Positions 42,990-50,919 of a DNA stretch of 64,000 bases are shown piece by piece (position 1 is the stretch's first letter; each line of letters starts with the position of its first letter). Position numbers and translations under genes: made by a program. Source of the DNA: Aggregicoccus sp. 17bor-14. GTDB taxonomy: Bacteria; Myxococcota; Myxococcia; Myxococcales; Myxococcaceae. The stretch covers positions 57,851 to 121,850 of the forward strand of contig NZ_VJZZ01000018.1 of the NCBI RefSeq assembly GCF_009659535.1. The letters are read 5' to 3'. Below the pieces are notes generated by a model. It saw nothing but the letters and a program-made list of their open reading frames with translations, was not told the DNA's origin and did not search any database.

Positions 42990-45173
42990 ATGGGGCGGTG
43001 GCGTGGGGCAGGAGCAGTGCGCGCGTGGGTGCTCGTGGCGGTGGGGCTCGTCGGCTGCACGGTGGAGCCGCCGCCGCGCGCGGACACCTCGGAGCTCCCG
43101 CCGAGGCCGCCGCTGAGCCAGCCCTCGCCGGATGCCGGCACGGTGGCGGTGGTGCAGCCGGATGGCGGGGCGTGCATCCCGCAGACGGCAGGCGTCTGCT
43201 ACCGCGCGTCGTGCGGGGAGTACGACGACGGCTGCGGTGGCAAGGCGCGGTGTGGAACCTGCGCCGACACCGAGGTGTGCCGCTTCGCCGACGGCCACAC
43301 CCCCGGCGTCTGCGAGACGCCCGTGGAGCTCGCATCCTGCACCGCCGTCTCGGGCCGTGAGGCATTCGAGCCCTTCTCCGGAGGAGTCAAAGGCCTGCAC
43401 GAGTGCGTCGCGGATGGCTGGTGCACGGACAACGGGCACCTGGGCATCCGGCCTGCGCTCTGGGGCTTCTCCACGAAGGACGTGTGGGCCGTGGGCGGCC
43501 AGGAGCGCGCCGTCGCACTGCACTGGGACGGCGCGGGCTGGACGCGCATTCCGACGCCCGCTGCGCCCGGGCTGCGCAGCGTGTGGGGCGCCTCGCCGAG
43601 CGATGTCTGGGCCGTGGGCCTGCAGGGCACCGTGCTGCGCTGGGACGGGAGCGCCTGGCGCGCGCTCGCCTCCGGCACCACCGAGCGGCTCGAGGACGTG
43701 CACGGCACGGCGGCGGACGACGTCTGGCTCGTGGGGCCCGAGGTGGCGCTGCACTGGGACGGCACGCAGCTGAGCCGCACGCCGGGCTGGATCCGCGCGA
43801 GCGTGAGCGACCCGGAGCAGGCCTCACAGAGCAGCGCGAGTGTGTGGGCGGTGGACCGCGACACGGTGTTCGCGGGCCACTCCGGCGGCTGCCAGCGCTG
43901 GAGCGGCGCGCGCTGGGAGACGACGCCCTGCGCGGTGCCCGGCGTCACGGACATCTGGGCGAGCGGGCCCAGCGACGTGTGGGTGGTGGGCACGCGCCTC
44001 TTCTCCATGTCCACGACCACCTACCGCGCCCACTGGGACGGCCGTCAGTGGAAGACGGAGAGCGTGAACGACTGGGAGAACCCGCGCTACGAGCGCTGGA
44101 GCAGCGTGTGGGGCTCCGGGCCCAAGGACGTCTGGGTGAGCGGCACCTGGCACTTCGACGGCACGCGCTGGCACCGGCTCTGCTCAGTCGATCCGCAGGA
44201 CTCGCTGTGGGGCATGCCCGGTGGGCCGCTGCTGGGCGGCTCGGGAGCGGGGCTCGCGCGCTTCGATGGGAGCAGCTGGCAGTACACGGCCACGCTGCGC
44301 ATGCAGTCGCCCAGCTTCGTGCTCGCGCCCACGGGCACACGGCTCGCGCTGGACAACCTCGGGGCCGTGCTCGAGCGGGATGGCGGCACGTGGCGCTCGC
44401 ACTACCTGCCGCCGGGGCCCGCCGTCGAGTACGGGCAATCGCCTCGCTCGGGCGTGGCGTCCGATGACCTCTGGAACCCCGCGTGGGGGCTGCACCACTG
44501 GGATGGGAAGGCGTGGAGCAACGCGCTGCCCGGCAAGGACGTACGGGCCGTCTGGGCCGTGAGCCGCACCGACGCCTGGGCGGTGGGCGTGGACGGCGGG
44601 CACCCGCGGCTGTGGCGCTGGGACGGCAGCACCTGGCTCGCGCAGCAGGACGTGGCGCTGGGCAGCGACTACCTCACCCGTCTGTGGGGCGGCGGGCCCT
44701 CGGACATCTGGGCGGCCGGCTTCACGGGAGACGCGAACGGCTACCCCACGGGCCCCTCGGTCGTCTGGCACTGGGATGGTGAGCGGTGGGCGCGCGTGGG
44801 CACCGTGCCCGGCGTGGTGCCGGTCGGGCTCTTCGGAACGGGCGGCAGGCTGTGGGCGCTGAGCCAGCAGGCCGGCGCCGGCACCCCGGCGGCGCTCTAC
44901 GAGTGGCAGGGGGGTGCGTTCGTCGAGCAGCAGCGGTGGGAGGACGCGCGCGGCGGCGAGACGCAGCTCGCGGGGACGAGCGCTACGGACGTCTGGGCCA
45001 ACGTGGGGCTCATGCCGCTGGGCGAGGGGACGCGGCTGCGGCACTTCGACGGAAGCACCTGGAGCGAGCGCCCGCCCCTGCCCGGGTGGATCATCTCGCT
45101 GGGCAGCGTGCCCGGCGTCGCCACCTATGCGCTGGACTACGACGGCATCCTCTACGAGCGCGGCGCACCTTGA
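42990..45173 (+). CDS. large lipoprotein with Cys-rich module and DVWAVG beta-propeller repeats (array member 5)
   Basis: 727 residues; ATG after GGGAGGGGACATCG. Lipobox VAVGLVGCTV. A Cys-rich module at about residues 55-112 (GACIPQTAGVCYRASCGE, DGCGGKARCGTCADTEVC) parallels the one at 37279. The remaining 600 residues consist of blades with the motif 'SVWGxSPSDVWAVG...LxWDGxxW', about ten copies, a propeller of the kind seen in many myxobacterial lipoproteins. No catalytic residues are recognised. Presumed surface exposed. Confidence 0.85.
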   Translation: MGRWRGAGAVRAWVLVAVGLVGCTVEPPPRADTSELPPRPPLSQPSPDAGTVAVVQPDGGACIPQTAGVCYRASCGEYDDGCGGKARCGTCADTEVCRFADGHTPGVCETPVELASCTAVSGREAFEPFSGGVKGLHECVADGWCTDNGHLGIRPALWGFSTKDVWAVGGQERAVALHWDGAGWTRIPTPAAPGLRSVWGASPSDVWAVGLQGTVLRWDGSAWRALASGTTERLEDVHGTAADDVWLVGPEVALHWDGTQLSRTPGWIRASVSDPEQASQSSASVWAVDRDTVFAGHSGGCQRWSGARWETTPCAVPGVTDIWASGPSDVWVVGTRLFSMSTTTYRAHWDGRQWKTESVNDWENPRYERWSSVWGSGPKDVWVSGTWHFDGTRWHRLCSVDPQDSLWGMPGGPLLGGSGAGLARFDGSSWQYTATLRMQSPSFVLAPTGTRLALDNLGAVLERDGGTWRSHYLPPGPAVEYGQSPRSGVASDDLWNPAWGLHHWDGKAWSNALPGKDVRAVWAVSRTDAWAVGVDGGHPRLWRWDGSTWLAQQDVALGSDYLTRLWGGGPSDIWAAGFTGDANGYPTGPSVVWHWDGERWARVGTVPGVVPVGLFGTGGRLWALSQQAGAGTPAALYEWQGGAFVEQQRWEDARGGETQLAGTSATDVWANVGLMPLGEGTRLRHFDGSTWSERPPLPGWIISLGSVPGVATYALDYDGILYERGAP

Positions 45174-45359
45174 ACCAGATGCCATCGAGTTGCATCTGAC
45201 AAAGACGCCACCTGCCTGCCTGCCCCCTGTCCCTGCGTGCACGAAAGTCTGCGAGACGGCGCCCCATGCGGGCGCCTTCCTCGATATGCGGGGCGACGCC
45301 TCCGGAGGTCCCACCGGGCGAGGTGGGGAGCCGCGGAGCGCAGGAGGAGCCGCAGAGGC

Positions 45360-45944
45360 GTGAGGACCGCGCAGGAAGAGAGAAAGGGACTGCAGCCGCT
45401 CGCGTGCTCGGGGCTGCTGCTGCGCTGCTATCGCAGTGCGCTCGAGCGCCTCGGGCGGCTGCCACAGACGCTCGCCGCGCTGCCCCAGGAGAGCGCCGCG
45501 CTCTTCCGCGAGCCGCCCGCGCCGCAGCAGTGGGTGCCGGGCCGCTGGCTCGTGGAGCTCTCCGAGGCGCTGCGCCAAGGCGTGGGGCGCGAGGGCTGCC
45601 GGCGCGTGGGCTTCGAGGTGGCGCGCGAGGTGTCCAGCGGCGCGATGCGCCCGCTGGTCAGCACGCTGGTCGCGCTGCACCGCGCGCGGCTGCAGGGCGT
45701 GTACGAGCGGCTGGGACTGGTGGCGAACCTGCTCCTGCGCGGGCCGGTGCTGCTCTACACGCCGGAGACCGAGCGCACCGGGAGCCTCGGCATCGTGCAC
45801 GCGGAGCCCGTGCCGGACGCGCTCTACGCGCTGTGGGAGGGCTGCCTCGTGTACGTGCACCACCTGTGCGGCGTGGAGGGCGGCGTGGGGCGCGCGCGCC
45901 TCGGGCCGGATGGCAGCAGCAGCCTGGTGAGTGTGAGCTGGTAG
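45360..45944 (+). CDS. TIGR02265/DUF2378-like myxobacterial protein
   Basis: 194 residues from GTG 45360, after GGAGGAGCCG. Cytosolic, no signal. The layout (LRCYRSALERLGRLPQT, RWLVELSEALRQGVGREGCR, LGIVHAEPVPDALYALWEG, ending SSLVSVSW) resembles the myxobacteria-restricted TIGR02265/DUF2378 family, whose members end in a short beta strand with a similar VSW. The family function is unknown; a small-ligand binding fold has been suggested for relatives. My family call is tentative. Confidence 0.5.
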   Translation: MRTAQEERKGLQPLACSGLLLRCYRSALERLGRLPQTLAALPQESAALFREPPAPQQWVPGRWLVELSEALRQGVGREGCRRVGFEVAREVSSGAMRPLVSTLVALHRARLQGVYERLGLVANLLLRGPVLLYTPETERTGSLGIVHAEPVPDALYALWEGCLVYVHHLCGVEGGVGRARLGPDGSSSLVSVSW

Positions 45945-46073
45945 TCGACGCACGCACAGGAATTCCTTCCGTATCCGCCCTTTCCTTCTTACGGCCGCCG
46001 GCGCGGCCTGATCGGGGTGCACCCCCGCCGCGTCCCGCGCGAGCCCAGTGAGGACGGGGGCTTGCGCGGCGGG

Positions 46074-46105
46074 GCCAGCGCTGTCCGGCGAAGGACAGCG
46101 CTGGC
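46074..46105. repeat. perfect 13-bp hairpin
   Basis: GCCAGCGCTGTCC, a six-base loop GGCGAA, then GGACAGCGCTGGC. There is no U-tract. It is in the gap between the DUF2378-like gene and the hypothetical pair at 46141. It may be a terminator or an operator. Confidence 0.6.
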
Positions 46106-46140
46106 GCGGAACTTGATCACTGGAGGACTCCGGACACTCC

Positions 46141-46509
46141 ATGCGCTCCCGATCCCGATCACCCCAGACGCTTCCCACCGAGCTCGAGCCCCCGCAGTAC
46201 GCGCGCCTCATCTGCCTGCGTCGTTCGGAGGACGGCGGCCGGGTGGAGAAGGTGGGCGTGGAGATGGGCGGGGTGCTCAAGCACTACGCGCCCGTGAGCG
46301 TGCTCTTCGCGCTGAAGGTGGGCGCGTGGCGGCTGCGCTTCGTGCCGCCGGTGGGCGCGGGCATCGACATCGAGGTGGGACGGGACGCGGACGGGCAGGA
46401 GCGCCTCCAGGCGCAGCGGGGCAACGCGCTGCGCGAGGACGACGGCCTCTCGGACGTGCCGGCCTGCGACCACCGCAACCTGTCCGGGATCTTCGATGCC
46501 CTTCGGTGA
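46141..46509 (+). CDS. hypothetical protein, first of an overlapping pair
   Basis: 122 residues. An N-terminal basic Ser/Arg run is followed by a beta-rich body (YARLICLRRSEDGGRVEKVG; VSVLFALKVGAWRLRFVPPV). It has no signal or membrane helix. The family is not recognised. It overlaps the next gene by 14 bases, suggesting coupled translation and a joint role. Confidence 0.6.
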   Translation: MRSRSRSPQTLPTELEPPQYARLICLRRSEDGGRVEKVGVEMGGVLKHYAPVSVLFALKVGAWRLRFVPPVGAGIDIEVGRDADGQERLQAQRGNALREDDGLSDVPACDHRNLSGIFDALR

Positions 46510-46738
46510 AGCGACGCTGCACGAGGACGGAGGCCAGTGGGTGGTGCGGCTCGAGGGCCACGAGGGCCGCTGCCAGCTCTACAACTGCGCGAGCCGCGAG
46601 CAGGCCGAGCGCCTGTGCACCCTCTTCCGCCAGCCGCTGAAGGACTCGCGCTCGACGAGCGGCGGAACACAGGGCGGCGAGAAGCCCCGCCGCGGCACCT
46701 GGTTCCTCTCGCGCCTGCGCGCGCCCACGCTGCGCTAG
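46496..46738 (+). CDS. hypothetical protein, second of an overlapping pair
   Basis: 80 residues, beginning within the last codons of the preceding gene. The core (GQWVVRLEGHEGRCQLYNCA then EQAERLCTLFRQPLKD) looks like a small beta-alpha fold; the tail is basic. No family is recognised. Third-position GC bias is normal for the window. Confidence 0.55.
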   Translation: MPFGEATLHEDGGQWVVRLEGHEGRCQLYNCASREQAERLCTLFRQPLKDSRSTSGGTQGGEKPRRGTWFLSRLRAPTLR

Positions 46739-46854
46739 GCGACAGCGCAAGGGCGCGGCCCGCCCGCTGCTGCTCAGCGCTCAACGCTGCAAAGTGCACT
46801 GCGACGAGTGGGCATTCCCGCGCACCGCGGGGATTGGGTACACCGCCCCTCCCC

Positions 46855-47115
46855 ATGCACGCCCTCCCCCTGCGCACCTTCCACGTCTTCGTGTCCTCGA
46901 CGGCGAACGCCCAGCGCGCGCAGGTGCCCGCGGAGGCCTTCGCGCGCATCGAGTCGGAGCTGCAGCGGCGCGCGCTCGCGCTCCTGCCTACCGAGGAGGG
47001 CGAGGGCTTCGTCTCCGCGGGCGACTACGTGGGCCTGTACGTGGTGAGCCGCCGCGAGCGCCAGGTGACGCTGCTCGAGGTGACGCGCCGGCTGCCGCTC
47101 AGCCGCGTGAGCTGA
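46855..47115 (+). CDS. small hypothetical protein
   Basis: 86 residues from ATG 46855. The body reads TFHVFVSSTANAQRAQVPAE, then FARIESELQRRALALLPTEE, and ends with YVGLYVVSRRERQVTLLEVT. No ribosome binding site is obvious at this ATG, and an upstream start is possible. No signal, and no known domain. Weak overall, but the codon bias is right. Confidence 0.45.
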   Translation: MHALPLRTFHVFVSSTANAQRAQVPAEAFARIESELQRRALALLPTEEGEGFVSAGDYVGLYVVSRRERQVTLLEVTRRLPLSRVS

Positions 47116-47170
47116 GGCGGCCGCACGTCGCTCCCCCCGCGGCAGCGGGGACGGTGATACAGCAGGGCGC

Positions 47171-47959
47171 ATGTTGAGAACGGTCACTGCGACCCGCTAC
47201 GTCACGCCGCTGCGCGAGGGCGGCAGCCTGCCGGCCATCCTCGAGGCGGACGACGCCGGGCTCTACGTCGTGAAGTTTCGCGGCGCGGGCCAGGGCGTGA
47301 AGGTACTCATCGCCGAGCTCATCTCCGGAGAGCTCGCGCGCGCGGCCGGCCTCAAGGTGCCGGAGCTGGTGCTGCTCGAGCTGGACCCGGTGCTGGGGCG
47401 CGCCGAGCCGGACTCGGAGATCCGCGACCTGCTCAAGGCGAGCGCGGGGCTGAACCTGGCGATGGACTACCTGCCCGCCTCCATCACCTTCGACCCGCTC
47501 GCCGGCCCCTTCCCGGACGCGGCCACCGCGAGCGCCGTCGTCGCCTTCGACGCCTTCGTCACCAACGTGGACCGCACGCCGAAGAACCCGAACATGCTGT
47601 GCTGGCACCGGGCGCTGTGGCTCATCGACCACGGCGCGAGCCTCTACTTCCACCACGCGTGGGACGGCTACCGCGAGCGCGCGCGCACGCCCTTCGGCCC
47701 CATCAAGGACCACGTGCTGCTGCCCTGGTCCGAGCCCGAGCGCATCCGCAGCGAGTGGGCGCGCATGGCCGCGCACTTCACCCCCGAGCGCGTGCGGGAC
47801 ATCGTGGCCGCCATCCCCGAGGGATGGCTGGGTGGCGACGTGCCCTTCCCGGACGTGGCCGCGCACCGCGCTGCCTACGTGGACTTCCTGCTCGAGCGCC
47901 TCTCGGCGGCGCCCGTCTTCATCGAGGAGGCCGCCCGTGCCCGCGCTCAGCTCGTTTGA
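47171..47959 (+). CDS. HipA-like kinase family protein
   Basis: 262 residues. Kinase-type elements: GLYVVKFRGAGQGVKVLIAE (ATP-binding strand with Lys), DAFVTNVDRTPKNPNMLCWH (catalytic loop with Asn-x-Asp-Arg and Asn) and ALWLIDHGASLYFHH (Mg-binding Asp). This is the compact HipA-like group that lacks the N-terminal subdomain and is not preceded by a hipB antitoxin. The DUF3037 gene overlaps its end by 23 bases, a conserved pairing. Whether it phosphorylates a translation factor as HipA does is unknown. Confidence 0.8.
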   Translation: MLRTVTATRYVTPLREGGSLPAILEADDAGLYVVKFRGAGQGVKVLIAELISGELARAAGLKVPELVLLELDPVLGRAEPDSEIRDLLKASAGLNLAMDYLPASITFDPLAGPFPDAATASAVVAFDAFVTNVDRTPKNPNMLCWHRALWLIDHGASLYFHHAWDGYRERARTPFGPIKDHVLLPWSEPERIRSEWARMAAHFTPERVRDIVAAIPEGWLGGDVPFPDVAAHRAAYVDFLLERLSAAPVFIEEAARARAQLV

Positions 47960-48326
47960 CTACGCGCTGGTGCGCGTGGTGCCGCGCGTGGAGCGCGAGG
48001 AGTTCATCAACGCCGGCGTCATCCTCTACTGCCTCACCCGGCGCTTCCTCGCCGCGCGCATCGCGCTGGACGCAGGCCGCCTCGCCGCGCTCTCGCCGAA
48101 TGCGGACGTGGAGCTGGTGAGGAGCCACCTGGAGAGCATCCCGCGCGTCTGTGCGGGCGGGAAGGACGCGGGGCCCATCGGGCAGCTGCCGCAGAAGGAG
48201 CGCTTCCACTGGCTCGTCGCGCCGCGCAGCACCATCCTGCAGACCTCCGCCGTGCACTCGGGCCTGTGCGCGGACCCGGAGGTCGCGCTCGAGGGGCTGC
48301 TGCGGCGGATGGTCCTGGACCCCTGA
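47937..48326 (+). CDS. DUF3037 family protein
   Basis: 129 residues from GTG 47937, with GAGGAGG nine bases upstream. The family signature SSFDYALVRVVPRVEREEFI, then NAGVILYCLTRRFLAARIAL, is clear. DUF3037 genes are usually adjacent to HipA-like kinase genes, suggesting a partner or substrate. No enzymatic motif is seen. Soluble. Confidence 0.85.
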   Translation: MPALSSFDYALVRVVPRVEREEFINAGVILYCLTRRFLAARIALDAGRLAALSPNADVELVRSHLESIPRVCAGGKDAGPIGQLPQKERFHWLVAPRSTILQTSAVHSGLCADPEVALEGLLRRMVLDP

Positions 48327-48390
48327 GTCCTCGACCCCTGAAAAAGAGAATGGGGTGAAGGCGCCGGGGGGACCGGGCGCCCTCACCCCG

Positions 48391-48415
48391 CCCCTCCCCC
48401 GGGCAGAGGGAGGGG
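48391..48415. terminator. bidirectional hairpin between convergent genes
   Basis: CCCCTCCC ... GGGAGGGG (48391-48398 and 48408-48415) sits in the 106-base gap between the convergent stops at 48326 and 48433. The surrounding sequence CCTCACCCCG resembles the REP-like repeats elsewhere. Probable shared terminator. Confidence 0.5.
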
Positions 48416-48432
48416 AAGCTCACGCGGCGGGA

Positions 48433-49260
48433 CTAGGTGTGGTTCGCGCCGTCGTCGCTGCCGTGGCCGCCGTCGCTGCCGCCGTGGTCATCGCCCGCGC
48501 TGTCGTCGTCGTGGTCCTCGTGGCCGTCGCGGTCGTGGTCGTCGAAGGCGTCGATGGACTTCTGCAGGTTGTTCTCGATGGCCGAGCGGTTGCCGGCCAC
48601 GCGCGGGTCGAGGCGGTTGCCGGAGCCGTCCTGGAACCACTTCGCCGCGTCCAGGTTGATGGTCACGCTCTCGTCGCGCGCGCCGCCCACCTCGAAGGTG
48701 ACCTCGCGCTCCTGCTCCACGCTGACGCCGGAGACGAAGCTGAAGGCCTCGCCGTCGATGGTGCCGTCGATGATGGCCGAGGCCTGGCGCTGGGCCATGT
48801 CCGCGAGCGCCGCGTCGCTGCCGACCTGGCTGGCGGAGGGCACGCCGATCTTGTACTCAATCTCCTCGTACACCCCCGCCGGCACCTTCACCTCGGGCAG
48901 CGAGACGAGCTGCCCCTCGAGCGCCGCACCCGAGAGGTCGATGAGGAAGGGCCCCGTCTCGAACTCGCCCTCGTGCCCCGAGCCGTCGTCGTCGGAGCTG
49001 CCCGCGTCCGCGGTGCTCACGGCCGCGGCGGTCGCGGCATCCTGCAGCTCGAGCTTGCGCACCACGAGCCGCACGCGCTGCACCTCGATGCCGTTGCTGA
49101 GCACCACCTGCGGGCTCACGGTGCCCTGGGCCATCAGGCGGCTCGCGGCGGTGGTGGTGGAGCTGCCGACGCGGGCACTCACACCGACCGACACGGTGTC
49201 GGTGGAGCAGGCCCCCAGCAGGGGGGCGGCGAGCAGGAGCAGCAGGGGGGACTTGCGCAT
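48433..49260 (-). CDS. lipoprotein with Asp/His-rich C-terminal tail
   Basis: 275 residues; ATG 49260 with GAGGAG upstream. Signal and lipobox LLLLLAAPLLGACST. The middle (VQRVRLVVRKLELQDAAT; FLIDLSGAALEGQLVSLPEV; PAGVYEEIEYKIG) has the strand pattern of DUF4382-like adhesin-type domains, though the match is not certain. The last 40 residues are almost only Asp, His, Gly and Ser (DDHDRDGHEDHDDDSAGDD...), likely to bind divalent metals. It is a single gene, convergent to the HipA/DUF3037 pair. Confidence 0.7.
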   Translation of the reverse strand: MRKSPLLLLLAAPLLGACSTDTVSVGVSARVGSSTTTAASRLMAQGTVSPQVVLSNGIEVQRVRLVVRKLELQDAATAAAVSTADAGSSDDDGSGHEGEFETGPFLIDLSGAALEGQLVSLPEVKVPAGVYEEIEYKIGVPSASQVGSDAALADMAQRQASAIIDGTIDGEAFSFVSGVSVEQEREVTFEVGGARDESVTINLDAAKWFQDGSGNRLDPRVAGNRSAIENNLQKSIDAFDDHDRDGHEDHDDDSAGDDHGGSDGGHGSDDGANHT

Positions 49261-49527
49261 GGGTGTGTCTCCTCGATGTGTCCCGGGTGGGGGCGTCCCG
49301 GACCGGCGCCCCCGGGGAGTCAGCCCCGGGTTCGAAATGAAGAGAGTCGGGGGAATTAAATCGGCCACGGCCTCTCGGAAGCCGGAGTGCGCGTGGCCGT
49401 TTCGCGTCCTGCGCACTCCTTCCCTGCGAAGCAAGCGCGCCTACACGCGCCTGCACGGCGCAGCAGGAGGCATCCGCGATGAGGGAGGGAGTGTGCAGGG
49501 CGAGCCGAGCGGCGGCGGAGGGTGGGC

Positions 49528-50100
49528 GTGAGGGAGCTCGAGCTCGGAGCACTCATCACGCAGGCGGCCGAGGGCGACCAGGCTGCCTTCCGCGAGCTGT
49601 ACCGGCGCTTCCGCCCCACGGTGCGGCGCGTGGCACAGAGCTTCACCGCGCTGGGCCCCGCGGAGGTGGAGGACGTGGTGCAGGACACCTTCGTGCGCGC
49701 CTACAAGGAGCTGCCGCGGCTGCGCCACCCGCAGGCCTTCAGCCGCTGGCTGGTGACCATCGCGCGCAACCACGCGCTGGCGCTCTCGCGCGGCGTGCGC
49801 TCGCGGGCGCAGGCGGCCGAGGCGCTCTCCCAGCAGCAGGAGGAGGTGGCGCCCGCGCTGCCGCCCTCGCTCGCGCTGGAGCGGCGCGCGGCCATCGTGC
49901 GCAGCCTCATCGCGCAGCTGCCCGAGGGGCCCGAGAAGCAGACCGCGGAGCTCTTCTATGTGGAGGGCGAGCTGAGCGCGCGGGAGATCGCCGAGCGGCT
50001 GGGGCTGGGCAAGAGCGCCATCACCATGCGCCTGGAGCGCTTCCGGGCGCGGGTGAAGCGCGAGCTGCTGGGGCGCCTGCTCGCCTCGGAGGTGGAGTGA
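49528..50100 (+). CDS. ECF sigma factor
   Basis: 190 residues from GTG 49528, with GGAGGG five bases upstream. Region 2: AAFRELYRRFRPTVRRVAQS and VEDVVQDTFVRAYKELPRL. Region 4: LPEGPEKQTAELFYVEGELS and AREIAERLGLGKSAITMRLE. First gene of a compact four-gene operon: the next start is four bases after its stop. It should drive genes for the envelope response controlled by the operon partners. Confidence 0.9.
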   Translation: MRELELGALITQAAEGDQAAFRELYRRFRPTVRRVAQSFTALGPAEVEDVVQDTFVRAYKELPRLRHPQAFSRWLVTIARNHALALSRGVRSRAQAAEALSQQQEEVAPALPPSLALERRAAIVRSLIAQLPEGPEKQTAELFYVEGELSAREIAERLGLGKSAITMRLERFRARVKRELLGRLLASEVE

Positions 50101-50103
50101 GCC

Positions 50104-50919
50104 ATGGCTGAGCACGAGCACCTGGATGCCGCGAGCTGGGCGGCGCTGCAGCGGCGCGAGCCCGCGGCGGTGGCCCACTTCGCGCGCCACCTCGCGCAGC
50201 CCTGCGAGGTGTGCGAGGCCTTCCTCGCCGGGAGCCCCGAGGGCGGCGACGCGCTGGAGGCGCTCGCGGACGAGTCGCTCGGCGCGCTGGCCCGGGAGGA
50301 CGCGGGCGAGGAGCTGGGCTGGGCGCGGGTGCGCCGCGAGCTGGGCCCTGCCGTGCAGCAGCAGCCGCAGCGGCGCGCGCCGCGCCGCGCATGGGCCGCG
50401 CGCGCGGTGGGGCTCGCGGCGGTGGCGGCGCTCGCGCTGGTGGTGGTGCGGGTGGCGCCCTGGCGCGGCGAGCAGGAGCAGGGCTTTCGCATCAAGGGCC
50501 AGCGCCCGGTCTCGCTCGAGCTGAGCGCGACGGTGCAGCTGCCGGACGGGCGCGTGCTCCCGGTGGCCGAGGGCGAGCCGCTGCCCCCCGAGGGCGTGCT
50601 GCTGCTGCGCTACACGGCGGAGGAGCCCGCGCGCGCGCTGCTGGTGATGCAGGCGGCCGAGGGCGCACCGCGGGTGCTGGGGCGCTTCACGCTGCAGCCG
50701 GGCGCGCACGACCTGGACGAGGGCGGCGAGCTCGCGGGCGTGTCGCTCGAGGGAGAGTCCGGTCCGCTCACCGTCGCGCTCGTGGTGGCGCCCGCGGGCG
50801 AGAGCGTGTCGGAGGAGCCCGCACAGCTGCAGGCGGCGCTCGCGGGTGAACGCGAGGCCGGCGGCACCGTGGTGGCCCGGCTTCACGTGCGCGTAGAGCC
50901 GGGGCACACTCTGCCGTGA
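50104..50919 (+). CDS. membrane-anchored anti-sigma-like protein
   Basis: 271 residues. The N-terminus has a His/Cys motif (HFARHLAQPCEVCEAFL) like the zinc anti-sigma group. One membrane helix (AVGLAAVAALALVVVRVAPW) lies at about residues 101-121. A periplasmic beta-rich domain of about 150 residues follows (VSLELSATVQLPDGRVLPV; GVLLLRYTAEEPARALLVMQ). The position directly after a sigma gene supports an anti-sigma role. Its stop overlaps the GTG of the caspase-like gene. Confidence 0.7.
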   Translation: MAEHEHLDAASWAALQRREPAAVAHFARHLAQPCEVCEAFLAGSPEGGDALEALADESLGALAREDAGEELGWARVRRELGPAVQQQPQRRAPRRAWAARAVGLAAVAALALVVVRVAPWRGEQEQGFRIKGQRPVSLELSATVQLPDGRVLPVAEGEPLPPEGVLLLRYTAEEPARALLVMQAAEGAPRVLGRFTLQPGAHDLDEGGELAGVSLEGESGPLTVALVVAPAGESVSEEPAQLQAALAGEREAGGTVVARLHVRVEPGHTLP

